Both the position numbers and the translations under genes were made by a program. A stretch of DNA of 64,000 nucleotides from positions 124,001 to 188,000 of the forward strand of contig NZ_JACJKS010000005.1 in assembly GCF_016901695.1 (NCBI RefSeq). The letters are read 5' to 3'. The DNA is from Mordavella massiliensis (GTDB lineage Bacteria > Bacillota > Clostridia > Lachnospirales > Lachnospiraceae). This document shows positions 23,780 through 32,850 of this stretch, one piece after another. Position 1 is the first letter of the stretch; each line of letters opens with the position of its first letter. Below the pieces are notes generated by a model. The model was not told where the DNA came from. It ran no database searches and saw nothing but the letters and a program-made list of their open reading frames with translations.

Positions 23780-25144
23780 GTGAAGCGAAATAAATATGAA
23801 ATAGACATGTGCAACGGATCGATCATGGACAAGCTGATCTCCTTCTCCCTTCCGCTCATGCTCTCGAGCATCCTGCAGCTGATGTTCAACGCGGTGGATA
23901 TCATCGTGGTGGGGCGGTTCAGCGGCAGCGGGGCGCTGGCGGCGGTGGGCTCCACCACAGCCCTGATCAATATATTTACCAATCTCTTCATCGGCATTTC
24001 CCTGGGCGCCAATGTGCTGGCGGCCAGGTACTACGCGGCGGGGCGGGACCGGGAGATGTCCGAGGCGGTACATACGGCCATTGCCCTGGCGCTCGCAAGC
24101 GGGGTTGTCATGGCCTTCGCGGGCGTCGCCATGTCGCGCCTGGCGCTGGATATCATGGACACGCCGGCGGATGTGATCGACCAGTCCGTGCTCTACATGC
24201 GGATCTATTTCATGGGCATGCCCTTCTTCATGCTCTACAACTACGGTGCAGCCATCCTGCGCGCGGTGGGGGACACGAAGCGGCCCCTCCTCTTCCTGGC
24301 CGCCGCCGGCATGGCCAATGTGGCCCTGGACCTTCTTCTGGTGGTGGTGATCCCCCTCGATGTGGCGGGCGTGGCCATCGGCACCGTGGCCTCCCAGATG
24401 GTTTCCAGCGTGCTTGTGCTCCGGTGCCTGTACAAGACGGACAGCAGCTATCAGCTGCGGTTCTCAAAGCTGCGGATCCGCGCCGTGCACCTGAAGCGGA
24501 TCTTTCAGGTGGGGATCCCGGCCGGGATCCAGAGCACGGTGATCAACTTCTCCAACGCCATGCTCCAGTCCTCCGTCAATTCTTTCGGCGCGACAGCCAT
24601 GGCAGGCTACACGGCGGCCAACAATATCCTGGGATTCCTCTATGTGTCCGTGAATGCGGTCACCCAGGCCTGCATGAGCTTTACAAGCCAGAACTACAGC
24701 GTGGGCAAGCAGAAGCGCATGGACCGGGTGCTCCTGGACTGCCTGATCCTCTCCGTGGGGGCGGCGGGTGTGCTGGGTGTGGGGGCCTATGTGTTCGGGT
24801 CCCGGCTCCTGGGGATCTACACGTCGGACGATGCGGTGATCCGGTGCGGGCTGGAGATCCTCTCCATCACCACCGTCCCCTATTTCCTGTGCGGCATCAT
24901 GGATCTTCTGCCCGGCGCCCTGCGGGGGATGGGGAGGTCCGCGGTTCCCATGGTCCTGTCCGTGATCGGCACAGTGGGCACGAGGATCCTCTGGATCTAC
25001 GTGTTCTTCCCTCACCACAGATCGCTCTATTTCCTCTTTATCTCCTACCCGGGTTCCTGGATCGCCACCATCGCGATGCAGGCTGTCTGCTTCTGGTTCG
25101 TGCGCCGGCAGTGCGCCCGGCAGCTGAAAGCGGCGGGACTGTGA
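23780..25144 (+). CDS. MATE-family efflux transporter
   Basis: 454 residues from GTG 23780, with AGGAGG nine bases upstream; an earlier TTG at 23750 has no ribosome site. Twelve hydrophobic segments in two pseudo-repeats, beginning MCNGSIMDKLISFSLPLMLSSIL and FNAVDIIVVGRFSG, typical of the DinF/NorM-like clostridial MATE proteins that export cationic drugs or metabolites with Na+ or H+. The substrate is unknown. It stands alone with its own promoter, divergent from the 1-phosphofructokinase gene. Confidence 0.92.
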   Translation: MKRNKYEIDMCNGSIMDKLISFSLPLMLSSILQLMFNAVDIIVVGRFSGSGALAAVGSTTALINIFTNLFIGISLGANVLAARYYAAGRDREMSEAVHTAIALALASGVVMAFAGVAMSRLALDIMDTPADVIDQSVLYMRIYFMGMPFFMLYNYGAAILRAVGDTKRPLLFLAAAGMANVALDLLLVVVIPLDVAGVAIGTVASQMVSSVLVLRCLYKTDSSYQLRFSKLRIRAVHLKRIFQVGIPAGIQSTVINFSNAMLQSSVNSFGATAMAGYTAANNILGFLYVSVNAVTQACMSFTSQNYSVGKQKRMDRVLLDCLILSVGAAGVLGVGAYVFGSRLLGIYTSDDAVIRCGLEILSITTVPYFLCGIMDLLPGALRGMGRSAVPMVLSVIGTVGTRILWIYVFFPHHRSLYFLFISYPGSWIATIAMQAVCFWFVRRQCARQLKAAGL

Positions 25145-25219
25145 TCTTCCGTGTTGACAGGGACCTGTCCTTTGCCTATGATAAGAGCAGGAATTGTATG
25201 AGGGAAAGGTTGGGAGAGC

Positions 25220-26140
25220 ATGCTGACAGAAGAACTGTTGAAAGACGCCGTCCGGTACGGGAAGGCGTTCACGAAACTGGGCCGGACGGCGCAGTACATT
25301 CCCCAGCTGCGGGATGTGAATAAGTATTATCTCGGGATCTGCGCCATGGATCTGGAGGGGAATACGTACGAGGCGGGAGATGCAAGGGTTCCTTTTACCA
25401 TCCAGAGCATCTCCAAGCTGGTGTCCCTGATCCTGGCCATAAGGGACTGCGGGGCGGATCATCTCTTCCATGAGAAGGTGGGAGTGGAGCCCACGGGGGA
25501 TCCGTTCAACTCGATCGTAAAGCTGGAGACAAAGACGAGGCCCTTCAATCCCTTTATCAATGCAGGCGCCATCACGGTGGCAAGCTGCATCCGGGGCGGG
25601 AATGCGGATGAGAAATTCGACCGTTTCCTGGAGTTTACGCGCAAACTGTGCAACAATGACGAGATCGCCCTCAATGAGCCGGTGTACCTGTCCGAGCGGG
25701 AGACCGGCGACCGGAACCGGGCCCTTGCCTACTATCTCAAGGCTTCCGGCATTCTGGAGGGGGATGTGGAGGAGTGTCTGGACTTTTACTTCCGGATGTG
25801 CTCCGTCAATGTGACGGCCCACGACATCGCGTACATGAGCCTCGTGCTGGCCAACCACGGCGTGGATCCGCTGGATCAGGAGGAGCTGATCGAGCCCCAG
25901 TACGCGAAAGCCATCCGCGCCCTGATGCTGACCTGCGGCATGTATGACGGCTCCGGCGAGTTTGCCATGACGGTCGGCTTTCCGGCGAAGAGCGGCGTGG
26001 GCGGCGGCATCGCGGTTCCCCTTGTGGGACGGATGGGCATCGGCGTCTTCGGGCCGGCCCTCGACGAGAAGGGGAACAGCGCCGGCGGCATCAAGATCCT
26101 GGAGTATCTCTCGGAGAAGATGGGGATCTCGCTGTTCTAG
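25220..26140 (+). CDS. glsA: Glutaminase
   Basis: 306 residues, the standard length of bacterial GlsA. It hydrolyses glutamine to glutamate and ammonia. The serine-dependent beta-lactamase-like fold is shown by the S-x-x-K motif in FTIQSISKLVSLIL and by FNPFINAGAITVASCI and GMYDGSGEFAMTVGFPAKSGVGGG, all characteristic. GGAAAGG/GGGAG purines precede the ATG at 25220. The stop overlaps by four bases the stop of the convergent acyltransferase gene. May aid acid resistance or nitrogen supply. Confidence 0.95.
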   Translation: MLTEELLKDAVRYGKAFTKLGRTAQYIPQLRDVNKYYLGICAMDLEGNTYEAGDARVPFTIQSISKLVSLILAIRDCGADHLFHEKVGVEPTGDPFNSIVKLETKTRPFNPFINAGAITVASCIRGGNADEKFDRFLEFTRKLCNNDEIALNEPVYLSERETGDRNRALAYYLKASGILEGDVEECLDFYFRMCSVNVTAHDIAYMSLVLANHGVDPLDQEELIEPQYAKAIRALMLTCGMYDGSGEFAMTVGFPAKSGVGGGIAVPLVGRMGIGVFGPALDEKGNSAGGIKILEYLSEKMGISLF

Positions 26141-27150
26141 GTGATCTTCCTGCCCACCTTCGTCAGCCGGATCACATAGACGCAGGCAAAGGAGACGGCC
26201 GTGATCGTTACGATAAGCCCCGGCACCGCGATCCACGCGGAGAGGGCACTGGGTTCCATATGTTTTTTATAATTGTCCAGAAACAGGATGTGGATCAGAT
26301 AGATCCCGAAAGAGAGTCCGCCAAAGAGGTCAATGACCCGGCGGGCTCTTTCTTTTGGCTGGAAATGGCCGCCTTTTACGCGCAGCATGTACAGGAAGAA
26401 GGCGGCTCCCGACAGGACGACAAAGGGCATGCCGTAGGTGAGGGCGCCCTCGTAGTGGTCGCCCCGCCAAACGGTCACGGCCAGGGTCGCGCCGAAGGAT
26501 ACGGCCATGCCGCCCAGGCACAAAAGGGCGGCAGATCGCTGGCTGAGGCGGATCTTATCCCGGTATTTGTAAAGGTAGTATCCGATATACAGGTAGTAGG
26601 CATACACCCGGTCCCCCACCAGGGGCAGGTCGTAGTAGAGCTCGCCGCCCAGCAGCCAGAGCAGGTCGTTTGCCAGCACCGCGCAGGTGGCGATGATGAG
26701 GAAGGCTTTCTCCAGCTTCGGGCCCATATGCCGGCACATTACCTGGAGGAAGGGCAGGGCCAGGTAGATGGGGATCATGGCGTACAGGTACCAGAGGTGC
26801 GCCTCGGCGGGCACGTAGAAGATCTTTCGCAGGTCAAAGTCCGACTTCATGTAGAAGGTGTTCCAGAGATAGTAGATGACGCTCCAGACCACGAGAGCCA
26901 GGAAGAACCGGCGGATCCGCTTCCAGTGCTTCTCAAGGGGCTCGTCCCTCCCAAGGAGGAGCGCGCCGGAGATCATGAAGAAGCAGGGCACGCTCACCCG
27001 GGCGAATGTGTCCACTGCCAGGGAGAAGAGATATTCCCCGTCCGGGATCTCCCCGTAAGCCCGGCAGAAGTAGTTGCTCACATGTATGGCGATGACCAGG
27101 ACGAACGATGCCATCCGGACCAGTTCCAGGTTATAGTCTTTTTCCCTCAT
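26137..27150 (-). CDS. Membrane acyltransferase (acyltransferase 3 family)
   Basis: 337 residues from ATG 27150, chosen because GGGAGG lies seven bases upstream; longer frames lack one. Ten predicted transmembrane helices. The N-terminal RMASFVLVIAIHVSNYF supplies the family's catalytic His in helix 1; FMISGALLLGRDEPLEKH and the YAMIPIYLALPFLQ segment are typical. Members O-acetylate or succinylate glycans at the cell surface. Neighbour to the c-di-GMP/exopolysaccharide operon but divergent from it, so a role in decorating that glycan is plausible, not shown. Confidence 0.9.
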   Translation of the reverse strand: MREKDYNLELVRMASFVLVIAIHVSNYFCRAYGEIPDGEYLFSLAVDTFARVSVPCFFMISGALLLGRDEPLEKHWKRIRRFFLALVVWSVIYYLWNTFYMKSDFDLRKIFYVPAEAHLWYLYAMIPIYLALPFLQVMCRHMGPKLEKAFLIIATCAVLANDLLWLLGGELYYDLPLVGDRVYAYYLYIGYYLYKYRDKIRLSQRSAALLCLGGMAVSFGATLAVTVWRGDHYEGALTYGMPFVVLSGAAFFLYMLRVKGGHFQPKERARRVIDLFGGLSFGIYLIHILFLDNYKKHMEPSALSAWIAVPGLIVTITAVSFACVYVIRLTKVGRKIT

Positions 27151-27296
27151 AAAGGTTCCTCCCGTTGCGTTCAGATTCAGCAAGTCAATCATGGCACGGA
27201 TCGGCGGTTTCGTCAATGGGGAAATTTCAGTATATTCCGGCGCCTTTTGCGGCATGCTAATTCGGAAACAGGCAGAAAGCATCACGGAGGACAGAG

Positions 27297-28109
27297 ATGG
27301 TATATACGGGGACTTTGGACGAGATCAGAAAAGAGCTTGCAAAGGCGCTGGAACGCGGGGAGTTTCACGTGTGGTACCAGCCGCAGGTGGAGATGGAGAC
27401 GGGGAGGATCGCCGGCGCGGAGGCGCTTGTGCGGTGGCACAGCCCGGTCCACGGCCTGCTCCTGCCAGGCCAGTTCATCCCCGCGCTGGAGGACAGGGGG
27501 CTGATGCCCCTGCTGGACGGGGAGGTGCTCCGGATCGTCTGCATCGATATGCAGGAGGCGGAAAAGAGGGGCGTCTGCCTCGGCCCTGTCTCTGTCAACC
27601 TGACCCGCCTGCACGCCGGTCTTACTGTCCGCGCCGGCGGTGTGGAGGACGCCTGCGCGGCTATGGGTCTGCGCACAGACAGGCTCCTGTTTGAGCTGAC
27701 AGAGACGGCGGATCCGGAGGGCAGTGAAAGGCAGATGCGCGATTTCGCGGGGAGACTTCGGGCAAAGGGATTTCGGATCGCCATGGACGACTACGGCATG
27801 GGGACCTCCACCCTGAAGACTCTCCACCAGATCGCCTTCGACATCCTGAAGCTGGACCGGTATTTCGTGAGCCGCATCGGGGAGGAGAAGGCGGAGAAGA
27901 TCCTTACCTCCACCATTGCCATGGCAAACGGGCTTGGTATGGAGGTGGTGGCGGAAGGCGTGGAGCGGCGGGAGCAGACGGCCTTTCTGCTGGAGCACGG
28001 GTGCCGGATGGCGCAGGGGTACTACTATGCGCCGCCTCTCACAAAGGAGCGCTACATCCGGTACAGGGCGGAGGGGAAACGGCTGCCGGACAGGGGGAGA
28101 AACGCATGA
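27297..28109 (+). CDS. EAL-domain c-di-GMP phosphodiesterase
   Basis: 270 residues, essentially a stand-alone EAL domain. Active-site residues look intact: the E-A-L in GAEALVRWHS, Asn in VSVNLTRLH, Glu in LLFELTETAD, the Asp pair in AMDDYGMGTS, Lys in ILKLDRYF, Glu in VAEGVERREQ and Gln in AQGYYYAPPL. It should cleave c-di-GMP to pGpG. CGGAGG precedes the ATG. Its stop overlaps the start of the diguanylate cyclase gene as ATGA, so opposing enzymes are made from one message at the head of an exopolysaccharide operon. Confidence 0.95.
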   Translation: MVYTGTLDEIRKELAKALERGEFHVWYQPQVEMETGRIAGAEALVRWHSPVHGLLLPGQFIPALEDRGLMPLLDGEVLRIVCIDMQEAEKRGVCLGPVSVNLTRLHAGLTVRAGGVEDACAAMGLRTDRLLFELTETADPEGSERQMRDFAGRLRAKGFRIAMDDYGMGTSTLKTLHQIAFDILKLDRYFVSRIGEEKAEKILTSTIAMANGLGMEVVAEGVERREQTAFLLEHGCRMAQGYYYAPPLTKERYIRYRAEGKRLPDRGRNA

Positions 28110-29806
28110 GGCGGCTGTACCGCCGGCTGGCTTTCGTCTATCTTGCCTCCGCGCTCCTGTTTGTCCTTCTCTTTGCAGTCAGCCTCTACATCCGCGGAAG
28201 AGAGGAGAAGGGATACTATCTGTATCAGCTCCTCGGAGGCGTGGACGGCAACCTGGACGAGGCCCAGGAGGCGTACGACGATGCCGTCCGGCGGCTCTGT
28301 GACACGTATGCGACCCACGCCAGGGAGGCGGCTTACATCCTGGCCCGGGAGGGGGAGGTGGAAGTGCCCGCCCTGGAAACCCTGCGGGAACTGCTGGATG
28401 TGGGCGCTGTATCCCTGCTGGACGACGGGGGGCGGATCATCCTGAGCACGAAAGAGAGCCTGCAGGGGACAAAGGAGGAGGACTCTGTCATGGAGCAGAT
28501 CCGGGAGGCACCGGCAAAAAGCGCGGCGGCCGTCCGGGTGGACGAGCCGGATTTCTGGGAGCAGCCGGCGTACCTTTACGTGGTCGTGCCGGCAGAGTCT
28601 GCGCAGTTTGCCGCTGTTCGGATCGACGGGGATATGTCCCGCCTGGGGCTGACAAGCGGCGCGCAGCGTGTCCGGGCGACGCTTGGGCAGGCCACGACGG
28701 AGTATGGCACGAGTATTTTCGCCGCCGGGAAGGCCCGGGGCCTGATCATCGGGATCACGGAGAACAACCGGCAGGACATCGAGATCGCGCAGGTTGAGGA
28801 AGGGCAGGAGATGGTGGACTTTATGGACGCCCTTCCGGAGGGGAAGCCGGTCGTCCTGCGCATCAACGGCGCATGGCAGAGCGTGGTCGTGCGGGAGAGG
28901 CACGATATGTATCTGGCTGCGTTTACAGGGATGGACCAGGTGATGGCGGATGTGTTCGCCACGTTCGTCATTGCGGCGGGCGCGGCGGCTGTGATCAGCG
29001 CGGTGACGATCTTCGTGGTGCGCCGCTATATCCGGCGCTATATGTTCAGCCGTTTCGAGCAGGTGCAGGAGGGGATACGCCGCGTCCTGCAGGGCGGGGA
29101 GATACAGGAGGAGGAAAAGAGCGCCCTGCCGGAGCTGAGGCCGCTTCTGGAGATGATCTCCCGGCTGGAGCAGGGCTATGCGGACAAGGCAGCCGGCATG
29201 GACCGGATGGCGGGAGAGCTGACGGACGCCAGGCAGGAGGCCGCCCTGGACCGGCTCACCGGACTGTACAACCGGAACGGGTTCGAGAGGCAGGCGGAGG
29301 CGTTTCTGGAAAAGTCGGAGGAAGAAGGCGTCCTGCTCCTGTTTGATCTGGATCATTTCAAGCTGGTCAACGACATGGAAGGGCACCCGGCGGGGGACCG
29401 CCTGCTGGTGCAGTTTGCCCGCTGCCTGTCCGGGGCGTTCCGCAGGGAGGATGTGGTGGGCCGTCTGGGGGGAGATGAGTTCGCCGTACTGCTCACCCGC
29501 CGGCTGTCTGCCGGGACGCTGGAAGAGAAGCTGCGCGGCCTGTTCCGGGAGATCCGCTCCTCCATGGGGGAGAACTACGGGAAGTACCAGGTGTCTGCCA
29601 GCGCAGGCGCCGTGCCGGTGGACGGCAGCCTCCGGGACTACGGGGAACTGTACCAGTGCGCGGACACGGCGCTCTATATCGCCAAGTATATGGGGAGGGA
29701 CCGGTACTACATCAACGGGCAGAAGATCCGGTGCATGCGCAGGGAGTGCACCGGCTGCCGGGCTGACTGCCCGCGCAGCCGGATCCTGCGGGGAAAGGGG
29801 GAGTGA
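28106..29806 (+). CDS. Membrane-bound diguanylate cyclase (GGDEF) with extracytoplasmic sensor
   Basis: 566 residues from ATG 28106. A helix at about 9-29 and another at about 285-307 enclose an extracytoplasmic domain of some 255 residues resembling dCACHE-type sensors. A short linker/HAMP-like and coiled region precedes the GGDEF domain (about 385-540). The active-site GGDEF is intact near residue 454, and the preceding R-x-x-D (RRED) is a product-inhibition I-site. The last 20 residues carry four cysteines (CMRRECTGCRADC), possibly a metal or redox site. It makes c-di-GMP that the PilZ domain of the synthase two genes downstream can bind. Confidence 0.94.
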   Translation: MRRLYRRLAFVYLASALLFVLLFAVSLYIRGREEKGYYLYQLLGGVDGNLDEAQEAYDDAVRRLCDTYATHAREAAYILAREGEVEVPALETLRELLDVGAVSLLDDGGRIILSTKESLQGTKEEDSVMEQIREAPAKSAAAVRVDEPDFWEQPAYLYVVVPAESAQFAAVRIDGDMSRLGLTSGAQRVRATLGQATTEYGTSIFAAGKARGLIIGITENNRQDIEIAQVEEGQEMVDFMDALPEGKPVVLRINGAWQSVVVRERHDMYLAAFTGMDQVMADVFATFVIAAGAAAVISAVTIFVVRRYIRRYMFSRFEQVQEGIRRVLQGGEIQEEEKSALPELRPLLEMISRLEQGYADKAAGMDRMAGELTDARQEAALDRLTGLYNRNGFERQAEAFLEKSEEEGVLLLFDLDHFKLVNDMEGHPAGDRLLVQFARCLSGAFRREDVVGRLGGDEFAVLLTRRLSAGTLEEKLRGLFREIRSSMGENYGKYQVSASAGAVPVDGSLRDYGELYQCADTALYIAKYMGRDRYYINGQKIRCMRRECTGCRADCPRSRILRGKGE

Positions 29807-29812
29807 CGGCAG

Positions 29813-30937
29813 ATGGAAGAGACCTATATTGTCATCCCGGCGCTGGAACCGGCGCCGGGGCTGGCCGGGTGGATCGGGGAACTGCGGGCCCGCACAGGCG
29901 CCCGGGTCCTTGTGATAGACGACGGGTCCGGGCCGGCGTACCAGGAGACCTTCGGGCAGGCGCAGCGCGTGGAGGGCTGCACCGTGCTGCGCCACGCACA
30001 GAATATGGGGAAAGGGCGGGCGCTGAAGAGCGGGTTTGCCTTTGTGCGTATGCAGCTTGAGGAGAGGCCCTGTGGGGCGCGCGGGGCGCGGATCCTGTGC
30101 ATGGACTGTGACGGACAGCACCTGGCAGAGGACGGGGCCCGGCTGCTTGAGAAGACAAAGGAACGCCCGGGCAGCCTCATCCTCGGCACGCGGGACTTCT
30201 CCGGGGCCCATGTGCCGTGGAGATCGAGGATCGGCAACCGGATCTCCTCCTGGATCCTTAAGAGGGCGGCGGGGTGTTCCATCGGGGATACGCAGACCGG
30301 GCTGCGGGCCTTTGACAGCAGCCTGCTGGATCTGATGTGCGAGGTGCCGGGGGAGCGGTTCGAGTACGAGACGGAGATGCTCCTTGCCTGCACCGGGGCG
30401 GGCGTCCCCGTGCTGGAAGAGCGGATCGGGACGGTCTATGTGGATGGAAACGAGGGCTCCCACTTCCGCCCGGTCCGGGACAGCCTGCAGGTGCTGGCCG
30501 TGTTTCTGCGAAGGCCGGTCCGGTTCGCGGTCTCCTCCTTTCTGTGCGCCTTTGTGGATCTGGCGGCCTTCGCCTGCCTGGAACATCTGCTCCGGGGGCG
30601 GGAGGGCGCCCTGTACGGCGGGTTTGGCCGGATCTTTCTGGCGACAGCCGGGGCGCGGATCCTCTCGGCCGCGTGCAACTATGCGCTGAACAGGGGCTGG
30701 GTATTCCGGGAACAGCGGCCGGCGCGGACGGACAGCGCGCTCCGCTACCTGCTGCTTGGCACGGGGACGGCGGCCGCCTCTGCGCTCTGCGTGTCCGCCT
30801 CCTCCGGGCTTTTGCGGATCCGCCCGGAGGCGGCGAAGATCCCCTGCGATGCGGCGCTGTTCTTTCTCTCCTACCAGATGCAGAAAAAGTGGGTATTTGC
30901 GGGGAGCAAAAGAGAGGGGCGGTCCGATGGCAGATAA
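29813..30937 (+). CDS. GT2 glycosyltransferase fused to GtrA-like membrane domain
   Basis: 374 residues. Residues about 1-225 are a dolichol-phosphate-mannose-synthase-like GT2 domain: VIDDGSG, CMDCDGQHLAED (D-x-D metal site), GTRDFSGAHVPWRSRIGN and DTQTGLRAFDS. Residues about 235-360 form a GtrA-like domain with four hydrophobic helices (PVRFAVSSFLCAFVDLAAF to YQMQKKWVF). Such fusions load a sugar onto the lipid carrier polyprenyl phosphate and flip or present it. In this operon it probably supplies lipid-linked sugar to the polytopic GT-C-like protein encoded downstream. Overlaps the next gene by 11 bases. Confidence 0.9.
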   Translation: MEETYIVIPALEPAPGLAGWIGELRARTGARVLVIDDGSGPAYQETFGQAQRVEGCTVLRHAQNMGKGRALKSGFAFVRMQLEERPCGARGARILCMDCDGQHLAEDGARLLEKTKERPGSLILGTRDFSGAHVPWRSRIGNRISSWILKRAAGCSIGDTQTGLRAFDSSLLDLMCEVPGERFEYETEMLLACTGAGVPVLEERIGTVYVDGNEGSHFRPVRDSLQVLAVFLRRPVRFAVSSFLCAFVDLAAFACLEHLLRGREGALYGGFGRIFLATAGARILSAACNYALNRGWVFREQRPARTDSALRYLLLGTGTAAASALCVSASSGLLRIRPEAAKIPCDAALFFLSYQMQKKWVFAGSKREGRSDGR

Positions 30938-32843
30938 CAGTGTAAAAAAGAGAAATACGGTCTTTGTGCTGGCGGTCTTTTTCTCAGCGGTATACCTGTT
31001 CTGGCGGATCTTCTTTACCATCCCGTGGGACGACGGATTCTGGCCGGCTGCGGCGGGGATCCTGCTTGTCCTGGCGGAGCTGGTGACAGCCTTCGGCACG
31101 GCGGAGCTTCTGGTCAGCAGGATGCAGGGCGCCGGCCGCCAGATCCCCTTTCCGGAACAGGCAGGGGCGGAGGATTTCCCGGATGTGGACGTGTTTATCG
31201 CCACCCACAATGAGGCGCCGGAACTTCTCTACAAGACGGTCAACGCCTGCACCTTCCTGGAGTATCCGGACCCGGCAAAGGTCCACATCTACGTGTGCGA
31301 CGACGGGGGCAGGGACAGCGTCCGGGCCCTGGCGCAGCGGCTCGGGGCGGGGTACATCGGGATGCGGGAGAACCGGCAGGCCAAGGCGGGCAACTACAAC
31401 CATGCCCTGGCCCGGACATCCTCGCCCCTGATCGCCACCTTTGACGCGGATATGATCCCCCGCCGCACCTTCCTTTTGCGGACGGTTCCCTATTTCCTCC
31501 TCCCGGATGTGCGACTGGGGCTTCTGCAGACGCCCCAGAGCTTTTACAACCAGGACCTGTTCCAGTTCAACCTTTATGCGGAGAAAGGCATCCCAAACGA
31601 GCAGGATTTTTTCTCCCGGGAGATCAACATCCTGCGCAACGCCACCAACACGGCGGCCTACACGGGGAGCAACACGGTGATCCTTAGGTCCGCCCTGGAG
31701 GAGATCGGCGGTTTTCCCTGCGATACGGTGACGGAGGATTTTGAGACGAGCCTGCGGCTCCAGAAGGCGGGGTACATCACCTACGCCACATCGGAAGTGC
31801 TGGCGGCAGGGCTGTCCACCACCACGGTGGCCAGCATGATCAGCCAGCGGATCCGCTGGGCCAGGGGCGTGATCCAGAGCATCCGGAACACCGGGGCGCT
31901 CCGGACGGGGAAGCTGTCCCTTCCGGCCAGGCTGTCCTATCTGAACGCCTGGCTCTACTGGTGGTCGTTTCTGTGCCGGATGATCTTCATCCTCGCGCCT
32001 GTCCTTTTTGCCCTCTTTGACGTCCGCCTGGTGGTGTGCGGGTTCTGGGAGCTGCTTTTCTTCTGGCTGCCGGCCTTTCTCTCGAACCGGGCTGCCATGC
32101 TGTATCTTGGTACCAACATCCGCAGCGCCAGGTGGAGTCAGATCATAGACACGATCCTGGCGCCGTATCTGATCTGGCCGGTGCTGCTGGAGTCCGCCGG
32201 CATCCGCCAGCGCACGTTCAAGGTGACAGATAAAAAGAAGCGGCGGGAGCGGACGGCCTCCTTCTGGTACCTGATCCCCCACGGCATCCTGATCGTCTTA
32301 ACGGTGGCGGCGATCCTGCGCTTCATCCGGGGAAAATACGGGATGGCGCTTGTGTACAGCAGTGTGATCCTCTTCTGGCTCGGCTACAACCTGCTGGGGC
32401 TTCTCTATGCGGTCTTCTTCATGCTGGGGCGGGAGTCCAGGCGGATCTCGGACCGGATCGGCGCCAGGGAGAAGGCACAGGTGGAGACGGACGGGGGAAG
32501 CTTTCCGGCTGTGACGGAAGACGTGTCGGAGGAGGGGATCGCGCTGCGGCTTCCGGGGCAGGAGGCTGGCGGGACGCCTCCCCACCTGCCGGAGAAGGGC
32601 AGCCGGTTCCGGATCCGGGTTTGCACCGCCCACTACCGGGCGAGCCTGCAGGCTGTGTGCGTGTATGCGGGGCAGGGGAAGCTCACGGCCACGGTGGAGC
32701 CGGAAGGGGAGGAGAGCCGCCGGCACTGGCTGCAGATCATCCATGACAGGGAGCACTCTCTGCCCCGGGAGCTGGATCCATGGATGACGGTCTACGATGA
32801 GATCCGGCAGAACGCGCTTGTGCGCTGGAAGAAAGGAAGGTGA
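30927..32843 (+). CDS. Cellulose-synthase-like glycosyltransferase with C-terminal PilZ domain (BcsA-like)
   Basis: 638 residues from ATG 30927. Two N-terminal helices, a GT2 catalytic domain (about 85-320) with all processive-synthase residues (CDDGG, FDADMIP, VTEDFE and the Q-x-x-R-W in QRIRWARG), then a membrane channel region (helices about 335-530) and a PilZ domain (about 535-635) with R-R-I-S-D-R and D-V-S-E-E-G-I-A-L matching the c-di-GMP-binding R-x-x-x-R and D-x-S-x-x-G. It should polymerise a beta-linked glycan when c-di-GMP is high. No BcsB, BcsC or cellulase partner is present, so the polymer may not be classical cellulose. Confidence 0.93.
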   Translation: MADNSVKKRNTVFVLAVFFSAVYLFWRIFFTIPWDDGFWPAAAGILLVLAELVTAFGTAELLVSRMQGAGRQIPFPEQAGAEDFPDVDVFIATHNEAPELLYKTVNACTFLEYPDPAKVHIYVCDDGGRDSVRALAQRLGAGYIGMRENRQAKAGNYNHALARTSSPLIATFDADMIPRRTFLLRTVPYFLLPDVRLGLLQTPQSFYNQDLFQFNLYAEKGIPNEQDFFSREINILRNATNTAAYTGSNTVILRSALEEIGGFPCDTVTEDFETSLRLQKAGYITYATSEVLAAGLSTTTVASMISQRIRWARGVIQSIRNTGALRTGKLSLPARLSYLNAWLYWWSFLCRMIFILAPVLFALFDVRLVVCGFWELLFFWLPAFLSNRAAMLYLGTNIRSARWSQIIDTILAPYLIWPVLLESAGIRQRTFKVTDKKKRRERTASFWYLIPHGILIVLTVAAILRFIRGKYGMALVYSSVILFWLGYNLLGLLYAVFFMLGRESRRISDRIGAREKAQVETDGGSFPAVTEDVSEEGIALRLPGQEAGGTPPHLPEKGSRFRIRVCTAHYRASLQAVCVYAGQGKLTATVEPEGEESRRHWLQIIHDREHSLPRELDPWMTVYDEIRQNALVRWKKGR

Positions 32844-32850
32844 GAAGACG

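Noticed and set aside
28052-31210. 1052-codon open frame on the minus strand
   Set aside because: Antisense to the EAL, GGDEF and glycosyltransferase genes; product is Pro/Arg/His-rich, has no domain, and arises from high GC codon bias.
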